The notes below the pieces were generated by a model. The model had not been told where the DNA came from. It saw only the letters and a list, made by a program, of their open reading frames with translations, and made no database searches. Both the position numbers and the translations under genes were made by a program. Shown here piece by piece: positions 38,676 through 49,033 of a stretch of 52,530 nucleotides of DNA (position 1 is the stretch's first letter; each line of letters begins with the position of its first letter). Origin of the DNA: Chitinophagaceae bacterium (lineage in GTDB: Bacteria > Bacteroidota > Bacteroidia > Chitinophagales > Chitinophagaceae); the NCBI GenBank assembly GCA_016719815.1, contig JADJYK010000020.1, positions 1 through 52,530 of the forward strand, written 5' to 3'.

Positions 38676-40520
38676 TTATTTCAAGTCCAGCTTAATCTGC
38701 AACTCGTCAAACTGCTTGGCAGCAATAGCTGATGGTGCATCGAGCATTACATCACGGCCACTATTGTTTTTCGGGAAGGCGATAAAGTCACGGATGCTTT
38801 CGCTGCCGCCTAAGATGGCACAAAGCCTGTCGAAACCAAAGGCAATACCACCATGCGGCGGGGCGCCGTATTCAAAGGCACCCAGCAGGAAGCCAAACTT
38901 ATGCTGCTGCTCTTCGGCATCCATGCCAAGGGCGGCAAACATTTTTTCCTGCAATTCTCTTTGGAATATACGGATGGAACCCCCGCCAATTTCATTTCCG
39001 TTCAATACCATATCATACGCATTGGCTTTGATATTGGCATACGGATGCTCAAGATATTTTTCAGGGTCATCAACTTTAGGACTGTTACTAATCATCATTT
39101 CAATATGGTCAGGCTTTGGACTGGTAAACGGATGATGCCTGGCCACCCAGCGGCCGGCCCCGCCACCATCCTGGTCTTCCAGCGCAAACTCAAACAATGG
39201 AAAATCAAGCACCCACAATAACTTAAACTCATCTTCTTTTCTCAGGCCCAAACGTTTCCCCATTTCTAACCGCAGTTCGCTGATGGCTTTCCGGGTTCTT
39301 TCTTCTGCACCGGCCAGTATCAGCACCAAATCACCAGCTTTGGCATTGGCAGCATCAGCAATAGCTTTCAGTCTTTCTTCGCTGTAGAATTTGTCAACAC
39401 TGCTTTTATAAGTGCCGTCAGCATTTACTTTAATAAACACAAGGCCTTTCATGCCTATTTGCGGTCGTTTCACCCACTCGGTTATCTCATCAGTCTGCTT
39501 ACGGCTGTATTCGCTGCAACCCGGTACAGCAATAGCAACAACAGTTTCCGCTTCGTCAAACACTTTAAAATCTGCACCATTTATCAGCCCGGCGTTATCT
39601 TGCTTATTGGTATAAACGGTCGAAGGTTTCTTCAGGTTCAGCACTTTCATTTCAAAGCGGATATCCGGCTTATCGTTACCATAATTCCACGTGGCGTCTT
39701 CCCAGCTCATCCGTTGCACAGCCTCGTTGTAGTCAATTCCTTTTACATCTTTAAAGATGGATTTAATGAGCCCTTCAAACATATTGAGAATGTCTTCCTG
39801 CTGTACAAAGGCCATTTCGCAGTCTATCTGTGTAAACTCAGGCTGGCGGTCGGCCCGCAGGTCTTCATCCCGGAAGCATTTTACAATCTGGTAGTAACGG
39901 TCGTAGCCACTAACCATCAGCAGTTGCTTAAAAGTTTGGGGTGATTGTGGCAGGGCATAAAACTGTCCGGGGTTCATTCTCGATGGCACCACAAAATCTC
40001 TTGCCCCTTCGGGAGTTGATTTAATGAGAAACGGAGTTTCAATATCTAAGAATCCCTGGTTGTGCAAATAGTTACGGGCGGCACGGCCAACAGCATAACG
40101 CAGTTCGAGGTTTTTCTTAACGGCATTGCGGCGCAGGTCGAGATAGCGGTATTTCATCCGCAGGTCATCGCCACCATCAGTATCATCCTGTATAGTAAAT
40201 GGCGGAACAGCCGATTTATTCAGAATAGAAAATGATGAAACAAGTATCTCTATCTCCCCAGTTGGAATATTGGGGTTCTTATTGCTTCTTTCGTTTACGG
40301 TACCAGTGGCTTGTAGCACAAATTCACGGCCCAGCGGATTTTCCTCCAGTTCTTTATTCAGTTCTTCGCCAAAAAGCAATTGAGTAATGCCGTAGCGGTC
40401 ACGGATGTCCACAAAAGTGATGGCTCCGAATTTTCTTACGGTTTGCACCCAGCCCGACAATGTAACGCTGGTGTCTTTATTTTCTAATCTTAATTCGCCA
40501 CAAGTATGAGTTCTGTACAT
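38676..40520 (-). CDS. aspS: Aspartyl-tRNA synthetase
   Basis: Charges tRNA-Asp. It has 614 residues, complete, of the bacterial type: an N-terminal OB fold (TLSGWVQTVRKFGAITFVDI), the class II core with RYLDLRR, FLIKSTPEGARDFVVPSR and FTQIDCEMAF, a GAD insertion (about residues 300-430) and motif 3 GIAFGFDRLCAILGG. No frameshift in 1.8 kb. Lies 45 bases downstream of the reconstructed mrr start; mrr and aspS are on the same strand and may share a transcript. Confidence 0.97.
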   Translation of the reverse strand: MYRTHTCGELRLENKDTSVTLSGWVQTVRKFGAITFVDIRDRYGITQLLFGEELNKELEENPLGREFVLQATGTVNERSNKNPNIPTGEIEILVSSFSILNKSAVPPFTIQDDTDGGDDLRMKYRYLDLRRNAVKKNLELRYAVGRAARNYLHNQGFLDIETPFLIKSTPEGARDFVVPSRMNPGQFYALPQSPQTFKQLLMVSGYDRYYQIVKCFRDEDLRADRQPEFTQIDCEMAFVQQEDILNMFEGLIKSIFKDVKGIDYNEAVQRMSWEDATWNYGNDKPDIRFEMKVLNLKKPSTVYTNKQDNAGLINGADFKVFDEAETVVAIAVPGCSEYSRKQTDEITEWVKRPQIGMKGLVFIKVNADGTYKSSVDKFYSEERLKAIADAANAKAGDLVLILAGAEERTRKAISELRLEMGKRLGLRKEDEFKLLWVLDFPLFEFALEDQDGGGAGRWVARHHPFTSPKPDHIEMMISNSPKVDDPEKYLEHPYANIKANAYDMVLNGNEIGGGSIRIFQRELQEKMFAALGMDAEEQQHKFGFLLGAFEYGAPPHGGIAFGFDRLCAILGGSESIRDFIAFPKNNSGRDVMLDAPSAIAAKQFDELQIKLDLK

Positions 40521-40611
40521 GTTCAGTTGATAAGTTGAAAGGGTGAAAAGTTAATAAGAGAAAAATCCTGGTTTCCTTGTCAACAATTAACTTGTTAACC
40601 TGTCCACCTAG

Positions 40612-40619
40612 CAAAGATA
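40612..40619 (-). promoter_or_regulatory. Promoter -7 box of aspS
   Basis: Reads TATCTTTG on the - strand, an exact TAnnTTTG match, giving a transcription start near 40606 and a leader of about 85 bases. It lies in the 187-base divergent gap shared with the A2M gene at 40708. No clear -33 element is seen. Confidence 0.45.
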
Positions 40620-40707
40620 AGTTAGCAGCACCTTTTTTCGGCCCCCTCCGCCGGGGATATGTAATTTTACAGTTTGAGGCATCTCAGAGGTACAAACTCA
40701 ACTGTTT

Positions 40708-43700
40708 ATGAAGAAGGCACTGATATTTCTGCTCGTTCTGACCGGATTTGGCTACTCCATTTTTTCGCAGCAACCGCTGCAGCAAATAAGAAAAAAAAGC
40801 TACCAGGCTTTTTTATACCGTATTCCGGCTGATACTGCTGAAAAATACCTGCAAAAAGGAATAAAGGAAATTGACCATTACCTTTCACAAACTCCGGCTA
40901 TGGTTTTTTATGCCGATTCGATTCGTTATGATGATATACCGGTTGGAAACTACCTGCTGATTTCGGTGCTGGACTCGATGATTGAGGCAAAATACTATTG
41001 CAGCACGGCCGTACTTCCTTTTGTGGTTAACAACCAGGTAAAACCGCAACTGCAGTTGAGGGATGAAAAGGGAGATTTTTTTACAAACGCAGTGGTACAC
41101 ATAAACGGAAAAATGGCAAAGTTTAATGCCGCCACCTCAACTTATATCGTTAATGCTAAAAAACCTGATGAAGCATTTGTAAGGATAGAACTGCCGGGTG
41201 ATACTTCGTTTGTTGAACTGGCTATTGAACGGGAAAACTACCGCACCGCCCGGCAGCAACGCTGGATGAGGCTCAAATCAACAAAGGCGGGACGGATAAT
41301 TGCCTGGGCTCCTGATAAGATTAAATACTTTGTAAAGAATAAACCGAAGTATTGGTTCCGGAAGAAATACAGGAATAGGAATAGCGAAAGGCAGACAGGT
41401 AAAGGATATGTACTGTTCAGCAAACCAAAATATTTTCCATCTGACACTGTTAAGTTCAAGGCATATTTACTCGACAAGAAGGGAAGACAATACAGGCAGG
41501 AGGCGGATGTATATCTTATGTACAGCAGCATAAACGGAAATATCAGCCGGAAGCTGGTAAGCCTCAAACCGGTTACTCCCGGCGCTTTTGTTTATGAGTT
41601 TGCAACAGGAGATACATTACCAAACGATACCAGGTTTTCACTGCAGTTCAAAGACAGGAAAAACATAGTGTTGCTATACGGAAATTTTGAAATTGAAGAT
41701 TACCTGCTGGATGAAGTGGCCAGTTACAACATCAGCAGCCCGGCAGATAAATACTATCCGGGTGACACATTACAGTTCTCAGCTTCGGCAAAAGATGCCA
41801 ATGGGCTTGCCCTGATGGACGGAAAAGTGAAATTAGTTTTACTGGCCCAGAAGATTGATAATTTTTACAAAGAGAGGGTTTTTGTGGCCGATACCTTGTG
41901 GCAGCAGGAGAAACCGCTGGCGATAGAAGGTGATACAAAGTTCATGATAAAGACAGACAGTTTTCCAGCGGCAGACGTAGCGTTGAAGGCGGTGGCCATC
42001 TTCCGTAACAGCAATAACGAAGTGCAGGAAAAAAGTACAGATATAAAGTATTATAACAGCCATACAAAGATTGACATCAGCATTGAAAACGGGCAGGTAA
42101 AAGCCGTGCTGTATAAAAATGGTATATCCATTCCGGCAAAAGGATTTATGGAGACGGATAATACTTCTAAACCCATAGCTGTTACTTTTCCATACAGCGG
42201 AAAGATTGACCCGCAAACAGAAGAATATGAGTTTTACACCGATGATAAGGAAGATATAGATGAGTGGGAAAGTTTTGAAGTTGAAAACAACTATTCTGTT
42301 TCTTTCAGCCGGGTGCAGCACCTCGATACTGTGGCCTTTGTGCTGAACAATCCAAACCGAATTCCGGTTTACTACAGCCTGTTTGATAAGGACAGGGAAA
42401 TCGTGTCGGCCAGTTCTGCCGAAGCGAATATCATCTGGAAAGGCAAAATACCAAACAATAAAGTCTATTACCTGCGCTGGCAATACTACTGGGCTGGCGA
42501 ACAGAAATATCATAATGAAAATATTGCCCTGCTCTCCAAACTGGCTTCGGCTGAAATTGGCGGAGCCGCTACAGTTTATCCCGGACAAACGGATACTATC
42601 ACCGTAAAAGTGAAAGATTACAAACAGCGGGAACTGAAAAATGTAAACCTGACAGCCGTGAGTTATAACTCACAGTTTGCCGCCGACATCCGTGTGCCGG
42701 AACCGCCCTATATTCAAAAATTCAGGGGCAAGCAACCCATACTGCACGACTGGTACGAAACCGATGATGCTTCAGCAAGCAGAATGTTCTCGCTGGGTAT
42801 GCACCAGGGCTGGCGCAAGCCTTTTAACCTGGACACTATGCCGTATTACCAGTTCCTTTTTCCGAAGGAGCATTATCAAATGGTAAAATCGAGAATACAA
42901 AACCTGCTACCACAGGTATCAGTATATGCCGTGCAGAAAGGTGTGCCGCAGGAAGTTTACCTGCTGTACATCAACAGGCAGTTGGTGTATTATAATGGCG
43001 TAACCAGTAAGCCTGCATACGCCGTAACCGGGTTCCCGGGCTATACACATATCATCATCCGGCTGAAAGATAAAATGATTGTGGCCGACAGCATTTACCT
43101 GCAGCCTTATTACAAGCATGATATTGTTTTTGATATGGATAAGCTGGCTAACAACTATTGGGTTACAGATACTGCTAATTACTGGACATGGCAGGAAAAG
43201 GATATGCTGAACAAACAAATACTGCGGGTTGAAAATAACTACCGCAACAATAACGGTTATGTTTGGCAAGATGATAAAGCTTATTATCTCGGCAGCAACG
43301 GTGAACATATTACCGGCCCCTTTGTCAATAACGACAGTATTCAGTTCTACAAGCCTGGTGATTTTGATTTTAAATTCAGCTTTGAACCGGGTTACCGCTA
43401 CAGGGTTTCGCCAAAAGTGGTAAGGCTGGAAAAAATTCCGTTTATTTCATTTGATAATAAAGTGCTGCTTGCTTCAAAAGGAGGGGCCTGGTGGCCGCTT
43501 GGTGACACCATAAAAGATTTACCCGTTATCAGTTATGAAATGAAAAGACCGGCACTGCCATTCTTAGAGCAGCATGGCAATAACTATTATAGCAGCAATG
43601 CTTTTACCAGCCGGATAAAATTGCAGGTGCCGTATGACAGTACGTTTGTGTTTACGGTGTTGCAGAACAATGAAAAGGAAAGTGATTACCGGGTGCTTTG

Positions 43701-46589
43701 GGGCCGTACAGATATGTTGTACAATATCAGCAAGGGAAATTATACGGTGGTAATGGTGACTAGTAATTTCCATTATATAGAGGCAGCCAATATTCAGGTT
43801 GACAGTGTGGGAACCTATTGTGTGAAGTTTGTACAAAAAGATACTGTGGGGGCAAAGCCGGTGTATGCCAAAACGAATACAGTTATTGCACAAATAATAC
43901 AACTGCAGGCAGAAATAAGAAAGTTTAATGAGGAGATGGCTTTGCAGCGAAAGAAAGAAGAAGCGATAAAGAATGAACAATATAAAAACCCGTTGATGAA
44001 CCTGCCCGCCGGTACCGGAGTGGTTACTGGCAAGATAACAGACAAAAGTGGTAAGTCGCCGATACCGGGAGTGAGTGTAATGCTAAAAGGATACAAGTCC
44101 GGAACCATGACATTATCTGATGGCACTTATATGCTGCGTGGAATACCTGCCGGACAGTATGTATTGGTGCTTGCTTCTGTAGGTTACAATATGCAGGAAG
44201 TAAAATGCAGTATTTATGATGGACAACAGACAGGTGTGAATGCGGAACTTGTAGTTAATAAGTCTGCTTTGGAGGAGGTTGTGGTGGTTGGGTATGGAGT
44301 TCAAAGGCAAGCAAAAGCACTGGGCTTTTCAACCTCTAAAATAAGTGCAGCTGAATTAACTCAAGCAATGAATGTGAATTTGCAAAATGGGCTTACTGGC
44401 AAAGTGTCCGGGTTGAATATTCAATCTGTAAATAACGGAGTTTTTGCAGATACAAAGATTACGCTTCGTGGTGTACGTTCTTTAACAGGTAATGAAACAC
44501 CTTTGGTTGTAATTGATGGTGTTGTTTCTGATATGAAAAAATGAACGAACTAAACCCTAACGAAATTGCTAATACTTCAATTTTAAAAGGTACAGAGGCT
44601 ACAGCAATATATGGAGCAAATGGGGCTAACGGTGCCATCATCATCACCACCAAAGGGTTTAACCCCAAAATGATGCGGGAAGAATTCAGGGATTATGCTT
44701 TCTGGAAACCTAATTTAATAACAGATGAAAATGGTGAAGCAAAGTTTGCTGTTACCTACCCCGATAATATTACAAGCTGGCAAACTTATGTGGTGGGCAT
44801 GGATAAGCAACACCATATTACCAAGGTGTCCAAATTAGTAAAGGCCTTTAAACCCATGCTGGCACAATTAGCCGCCCCGCAGTTCTTAATAGAAGGAGAT
44901 ATAGCTACTGCCATCGGAAAGAAAATTAATTACACGGCTTCTTCATTAAATGTAAATGTTGACTTCTCACTAAATGGCAAGCAGCAGTTGTCTTCAGCAG
45001 AAACAATTAAAGCAAATGATGCGGGTACCAGTGAACTGGAAATAACAGCCGCTCCCGGCGCAGACACCATTACCGCCCGTTTCAGCATGAAGGCAGATAA
45101 TGGATTTGCAGATGGAGAACAAAGAAAAATTCCTGTCCTCAGAAAAGGAACCATGGAAACTATCGGCCAGTTTAATATCATGGAAGGTGACACAACAGTT
45201 ACTGTGGCTGTTCATCAAAATGCAGGTGCGGTAAAATTATTTGCACAGAACAACACATTCGATGTGCTGCTGGATGAAATTGACCATTTGAAAAAATATC
45301 CTTACTACTGCATGGAGCAAACAGGCTCCAAACTTACCGGCCTGCTGATGGAGAAAAAAATCAGGCTGGCATTGAAACAGGATTTTAAAGACGAGAAAGA
45401 AATCAGTAAACTGCTTGCCAAGATTCAGAAAGGACAACTCTTCGATGGCGGCTGGGGCTGGTGGGAAGGAAGTCGCTACAATATCACCATCACCAATTAC
45501 ATTACAAGGGCATTGTTGCAAATGCGGGGCGATGCACTGCTCGAAACAAATATCCGCAATGCACTGTTGTTCCTCAACAACCAGTTGCCAAAGATGAATA
45601 AGTACGAATTGCTGGAAACATTATACACTCTCAACGAAGCAGGGCATGATATGGATTACCATTCATTCCTGAAGCGTCTCAGCTTTGATTCTCTGTCGCA
45701 ACACCAGCAATGGCAGATGCTTTCTATCCTCCACAAACAAAAGCTGGGGCATGAAAATGAACTACAGAAACTGATGAAACAAAAAACGTCCACCATGCTC
45801 GGCGGTCTGCATTGGGGAGAGAGATGTTACTGGTGGGACAGGAATGAAATAGCCACCACGGTGCTTGCCTACAAAACCCTGGGCAATATAGCCGGTTATG
45901 AAAATGAACAACGGCAGATTACGCAATACTTTTTGGAGCAACGTAAAGAAGGTCATTGGCGCAATACTGTTGAGTCTGCAACTATACTCTCTGCAATGTT
46001 GCCTGATATAATGAAGCGGAATCAAAACTTTACTGAAAAAGCACAGCTCACCATTGGCGGAGATACTAATATTGTGGTGAAAGATTTTCCGTTTGCTGCC
46101 AAACTGAAGGCTGGCACAACAAATATCACCGTAAGCAAACAGGGTGGTGGCGTGGTTTACTTTTCTGCTTCGCAACAGGTATTTAATACGTTACCGCAGG
46201 CAGTTGATACAAACTTCAGGATACAAACTTCGTTTGAAGATAAGAACGGAACTACCATTTCTAAACTGAAAGCAGGCGAGAAAACAAAATTGCAGGTAGT
46301 GGTGGAAGTGTTGAAAGATGCAGACTATGTGCAATTGGAAGTACCCGTCCCGGCAGGCTGCACTTATGGAAACAAGCATGGCGGTTTCTGGTATGAGCAC
46401 AGGGAATACTTCCGTGATAAGGTGCTGATTTTTGTGGAGCAACTGAAGAAGGGCAAATACACATACAGCATTGAACTGGAGCCAAGATATACAGGAATAT
46501 ATACCATCAATCCGGCAAAAGTTGAGCTAATGTACTTTCCTGTATTTTATGGTAGAAATGGTATGTCAGGTATTGAAATACAGAAATAA
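40708..46589 (+). CDS. Alpha-2-macroglobulin family protein with inserted carboxypeptidase-regulatory and SusC-plug domains, frameshifted
   Basis: About 1960 residues. A signal peptide (MKKALIFLLVLTGFGYSIFS) is followed by macroglobulin domains; the MG2-like domain begins near residue 230 with GYVLFSKPKYFPSDTVKFKA. The bait-region part follows to about residue 1100. Then comes a CarboxypepD_reg-like domain (VVTGKITDKSGKSPIPGVSV), EEVVVVGYGV and a plug with TPLVVIDGVVSD and LKGTEATAIYGANGANGAII, as in SusC receptors, but no barrel. The MG7/A2M domain resumes at once (DYAFWKPNLITDENGEAKFA). The thioester motif CMEQ is at 45309-45320, in YPYYCMEQTGSK, followed by an alpha/alpha toroid with GWGWWEGSRYN. 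One A is missing from the run near 44533; without it the frame ends inside the plug. Likely a periplasmic or surface protease trap. The role of the plug is unknown. Confidence 0.92.
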
Positions 46590-46601
46590 GGGATGGCATT
46601 A

Positions 46602-47018
46602 TTACATGGTTGTTGTTTTATGCTGTCTGATTTCCTTCGGCCTTTGTATAATATAATAATAAAGGAGTATTAAAGCACCTGTTAAGAATGGAATTATTGC
46701 AAGGTGTTTTCCCGTGATGGAGCTGCTGATTTGCCAGGTGTCAAAATGGAAGAATTCGCTTATCATCCAGTAGCCATTAGCGCAAATCCAGAAGGCAATA
46801 GCAAGGTTATGTGCCAACTCCGATTTTATTTCCCGGGTACGCCAGGCAATAACGATGGCGATGGTTAAAGTCGGGATGAACATGGCCAGCCCCAGTTCCC
46901 GCCAAATCATGCACCAACTGATGTCTTTCAGCAGCCAAAAAACGATGTGCATATTTTCCATCCGCCGGTATTTAGCCGGAATGATATACTGGTTATCCGT
47001 AACGATAGTCTGTCCCAT
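46602..47018 (-). CDS. Small membrane protein of unknown function
   Basis: 138 residues with four predicted helices: residues 22-45 (HIVFWLLKDISWCMIWRELG), GLAMFIPTLTIAIVIAW, LAIAFWICANGYWMISEFF and LAIIPFLTGALILLYYYII. Charged loops hold RTREIKSE and RPKEIRQHK. I recognise no family. The stop lies 12 bases from the convergent A2M stop. The start at 47018 precedes MGQTIVTDNQYI and looks real since codon use and frame length fit a gene. Downstream of, and possibly cotranscribed with, the oxidoreductase on the same strand. Confidence 0.7.
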   Translation of the reverse strand: MGQTIVTDNQYIIPAKYRRMENMHIVFWLLKDISWCMIWRELGLAMFIPTLTIAIVIAWRTREIKSELAHNLAIAFWICANGYWMISEFFHFDTWQISSSITGKHLAIIPFLTGALILLYYYIIQRPKEIRQHKTTTM

Positions 47019-47072
47019 CTTTTTTTTTGGAAAATAAGAAAAAAGATGAAAAGAAAAGAAGAAACTGATTCG

Positions 47073-48132
47073 CTATCGACTGAGAATCCTGGTAAAACGT
47101 CTTACATCAGCCTCTGTATCGAGGGGTTTGTTATACAGCAGGTGATCAACCAATTGCTTTGCAAAATAGGGTGACAGCGAACAGCCCTTGGTGCCCATGC
47201 CGTTCAGTATTCCAACTGTAGGATGTTGCGGGTGCAGTCCAATAAATGGCCTTCGTTCCAATGTAGCCGGCCTGATACTGGCTATATGGCCGGTGATGGT
47301 ATAGGGAACCTTCAGCCATTGCTGCAGTAATTGTTCTACTTTCTCCCTGAATGCCGGTGAAGGCTGAAGATTATCAAAATCCCATTGGTAAGCAGAGCCA
47401 AGCCACCAATGGCCGGGTGTAACCAGTGGCACCAGCATCATCCCTTTTTTATAGATACGGTCAGCAGGCAGGTCAGGTATATCAAGCAACAACGCCTCAC
47501 CTTTGTTACCTGCAAAAAGGGAGATTTTTAAAGTAAGGATTATTACCACATCCTATGCCGTCACAGAAAATTATTTTTTGTGCTGTTATGTTTTTATATT
47601 CAATTTTCTCATCTGAAATATTCAACGACAATAAATCAAAGTCTTCTTCAAGCAGCAGGTTTTTGGTTTTCAGGTATGTTCTCCATGTGGGAATAATGGT
47701 TTCAAGATGGGCAGTATAAACGGGAGTAATTTCGCCGTAACCAAATTCGTAATTGAAAAAACTACTGAATGTATAGCCGGCTTCATTCATTGAAACATAA
47801 GGGCCGCTTTCCTCCACCCGTTGCTGAAAACTCAGCCGCATCTGCGGGCTGGGGAAGAAGTCAACAACATTTTTTTGTGAGATGCCGGTAATGCCAAGCT
47901 CCTTTCCCAGTTGGGTATAAACATTCCAGGCATTGGGAAGCAACTCATCAATCATCCAGGTTTCAACATGGCGCCGCCCGGTAACCGGGTTGATGATGCC
48001 TGCTGCCAGCCTTGAAGGAGCCTTGGGGTCGTGGTTGTCAATTACCAGAAAGGATTTATTTTCTTTTTCGAGATAGTAAGAGAGCCATGTTCCTGAAATT
48101 CCCTGGCCAACAATTATATAATTGACATTCAT
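47073..48132 (-). CDS. FAD-dependent oxidoreductase, DAAO/DadA family, frameshifted
   Basis: About 353 residues. The Rossmann start NVNYIIVGQGISGTWLSYYL (FAD-binding GxGxxG with one variant) is followed by AAGIINPVTGRRHVETWMID. The second part, GNKGEALLLDIPDLP, HIASIRPATLERRPFIGLHP and ILNGMGTKGCSLSPYFAKQL, is in another frame because of one extra T in a run near 47517. The family oxidises amines or amino acids such as glycine and D-amino acids; substrate unknown. The start at 48132 is chosen because it directly follows a promoter box and begins the Rossmann fold; the open frame itself starts 63 bases earlier. Confidence 0.88.
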
Positions 48133-48136
48133 ACGG

Positions 48137-48144
48137 CAAAAATA
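48137..48144 (-). promoter_or_regulatory. Promoter -7 box of the FAD oxidoreductase gene
   Basis: Reads TATTTTTG on the - strand, an exact TAnnTTTG match, ending four bases before the ATG at 48132. A start site five or six bases after the box would fall on or beside the A of the ATG, so the transcript would be leaderless. Confidence 0.45.
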
Positions 48145-48196
48145 GAAGAATAAAGAATGGGACTTTGGTGAGGACCATCTGCTAATCCTTAACAAA

Positions 48197-48337
48197 GCCC
48201 CGGCGGGGCGATATTCTGGTAGAAAAACAGGTAGATGTTTCTAAAACCCCGAAGGGGTGACAGTTTTAAAGTGTCGCCCCTTCGGGGCTTTGTACAAGCC
48301 TTTAGTATTGATTACCAAAATTTCGGCCCGATGGGCC
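48197..48337. repeat. Cluster of three GC-rich hairpins, REP-like
   Basis: In the 244-base gap between two - strand genes. Hairpin one is GCCCCGGCGGGGC at 48197-48209. Hairpin two has arms of 16 bases, CCCCGAAGGGGTGACA (48247-48262) and TGTCGCCCCTTCGGGG (48272-48287), with one mismatch. Hairpin three is GGCCC-GAT-GGGCC at 48325-48337. All share the CCCCGxxGGGG-like core. The pattern resembles REP or BIME elements; no transposase is seen here. Confidence 0.65.
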
Positions 48338-48376
48338 TTAAAAAGCGAACTATATTACTCTGACGGCAAAGTCTTT

Positions 48377-48896
48377 TCATAACGTAACTAAAATGTAAGC
48401 AGAGTTGTTCATCAACTGTACTTTATGAAATTCTTCAACCGGCCAATTATTTACCAAAGACAGAAACACTTTGATTACGTAACCATGGCTTACCATGACA
48501 ATCGTTTCGTCGGTATGCTTTTGTTTTATGAAGGAAAGAAAGCTGCTCATTCTTTCTGCCATCGACTCTGCTGATTCTACCCCTTCATAAGTATCAGACT
48601 CTTTGTATCCTTCAGGATATTTTTCGCCCTGGAGTATGCCAAGATGCCGTTCCATCAGCCGGTCATCGGTTACTAATGCTGCTTCGGGATTATGATGGTG
48701 AATGGCTTCTGCCGTTTGCAGTGCCGCCCCAGCGGACTGGAATAAATTGTTCTAAAGAAAATTGCTGTAACCCTTTTCCGAGGGTATCGTTCTCGGCTTT
48801 CCCCTTTTCTGTCAGTGTGCCGTCTGTTTGTCCCTGGGCTATTTTCAGACCGTTCTCAAGCGTTTCTCCGTGGCGGACTAATATCAGCGTAAGCAT
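48377..48896 (-). CDS. Histidine phosphatase family protein (phosphoglycerate-mutase-like), frameshifted
   Basis: About 173 residues when repaired. The N-terminal LILVRHGETLENGLKIAQGQ has the RHG catalytic motif. The middle part needs about two base corrections near 48690-48745 to give YSSPLGRALQTAEAIHHHNP. The C-terminal part has TIVMVSHGYVIKVFLSLV, with the second catalytic histidine. Members dephosphorylate small metabolites, for example alpha-ribazole phosphate or sugar phosphates; substrate not predictable. Separated from the oxidoreductase by the repeat cluster. Confidence 0.88.
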
Positions 48897-48921
48897 ATAA
48901 TTGTAAAAGCAATGTATAATA

Positions 48922-49011
48922 GTTACACGGAGTTTATCGGAGATTACACAGAGTTACTCTGAGAATTTTCTCAGTGTAGCTCTGTGCCTCCTCAGTGTTC
49001 CTCTGTGTAAC
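48922..49011. repeat. 90-base imperfect inverted repeat between phosphatase and second A2M
   Basis: Outer arms GTTACACGGAG (48922-48932) and CTCTGTGTAAC (49001-49011) match at 10 of 11 pairs. Inside, CTGAGAA (48959-48965) and TTCTCAG (48968-48974) form a tight hairpin, and ACACAGAG pairs with CTCTGTG. Repeats of ctctgtgtaac type are common between genes of this group (from memory). It could also end the A2M transcript on the - strand; no strong T-run is seen. Confidence 0.6.
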
Positions 49012-49033
49012 TTCTTTTTATGCGGAACCGAAC

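Noticed and set aside
41839..42588. Open frame of 249 codons on the - strand in the first A2M
   Set aside because: Antisense shadow of a well-supported gene with no recognisable domain.
44541..46589. A separate gene of 682 codons downstream of the A2M
   Set aside because: The split falls inside the plug at an A-run; restoring one A gives a continuous SusC plug and MG7 domain.
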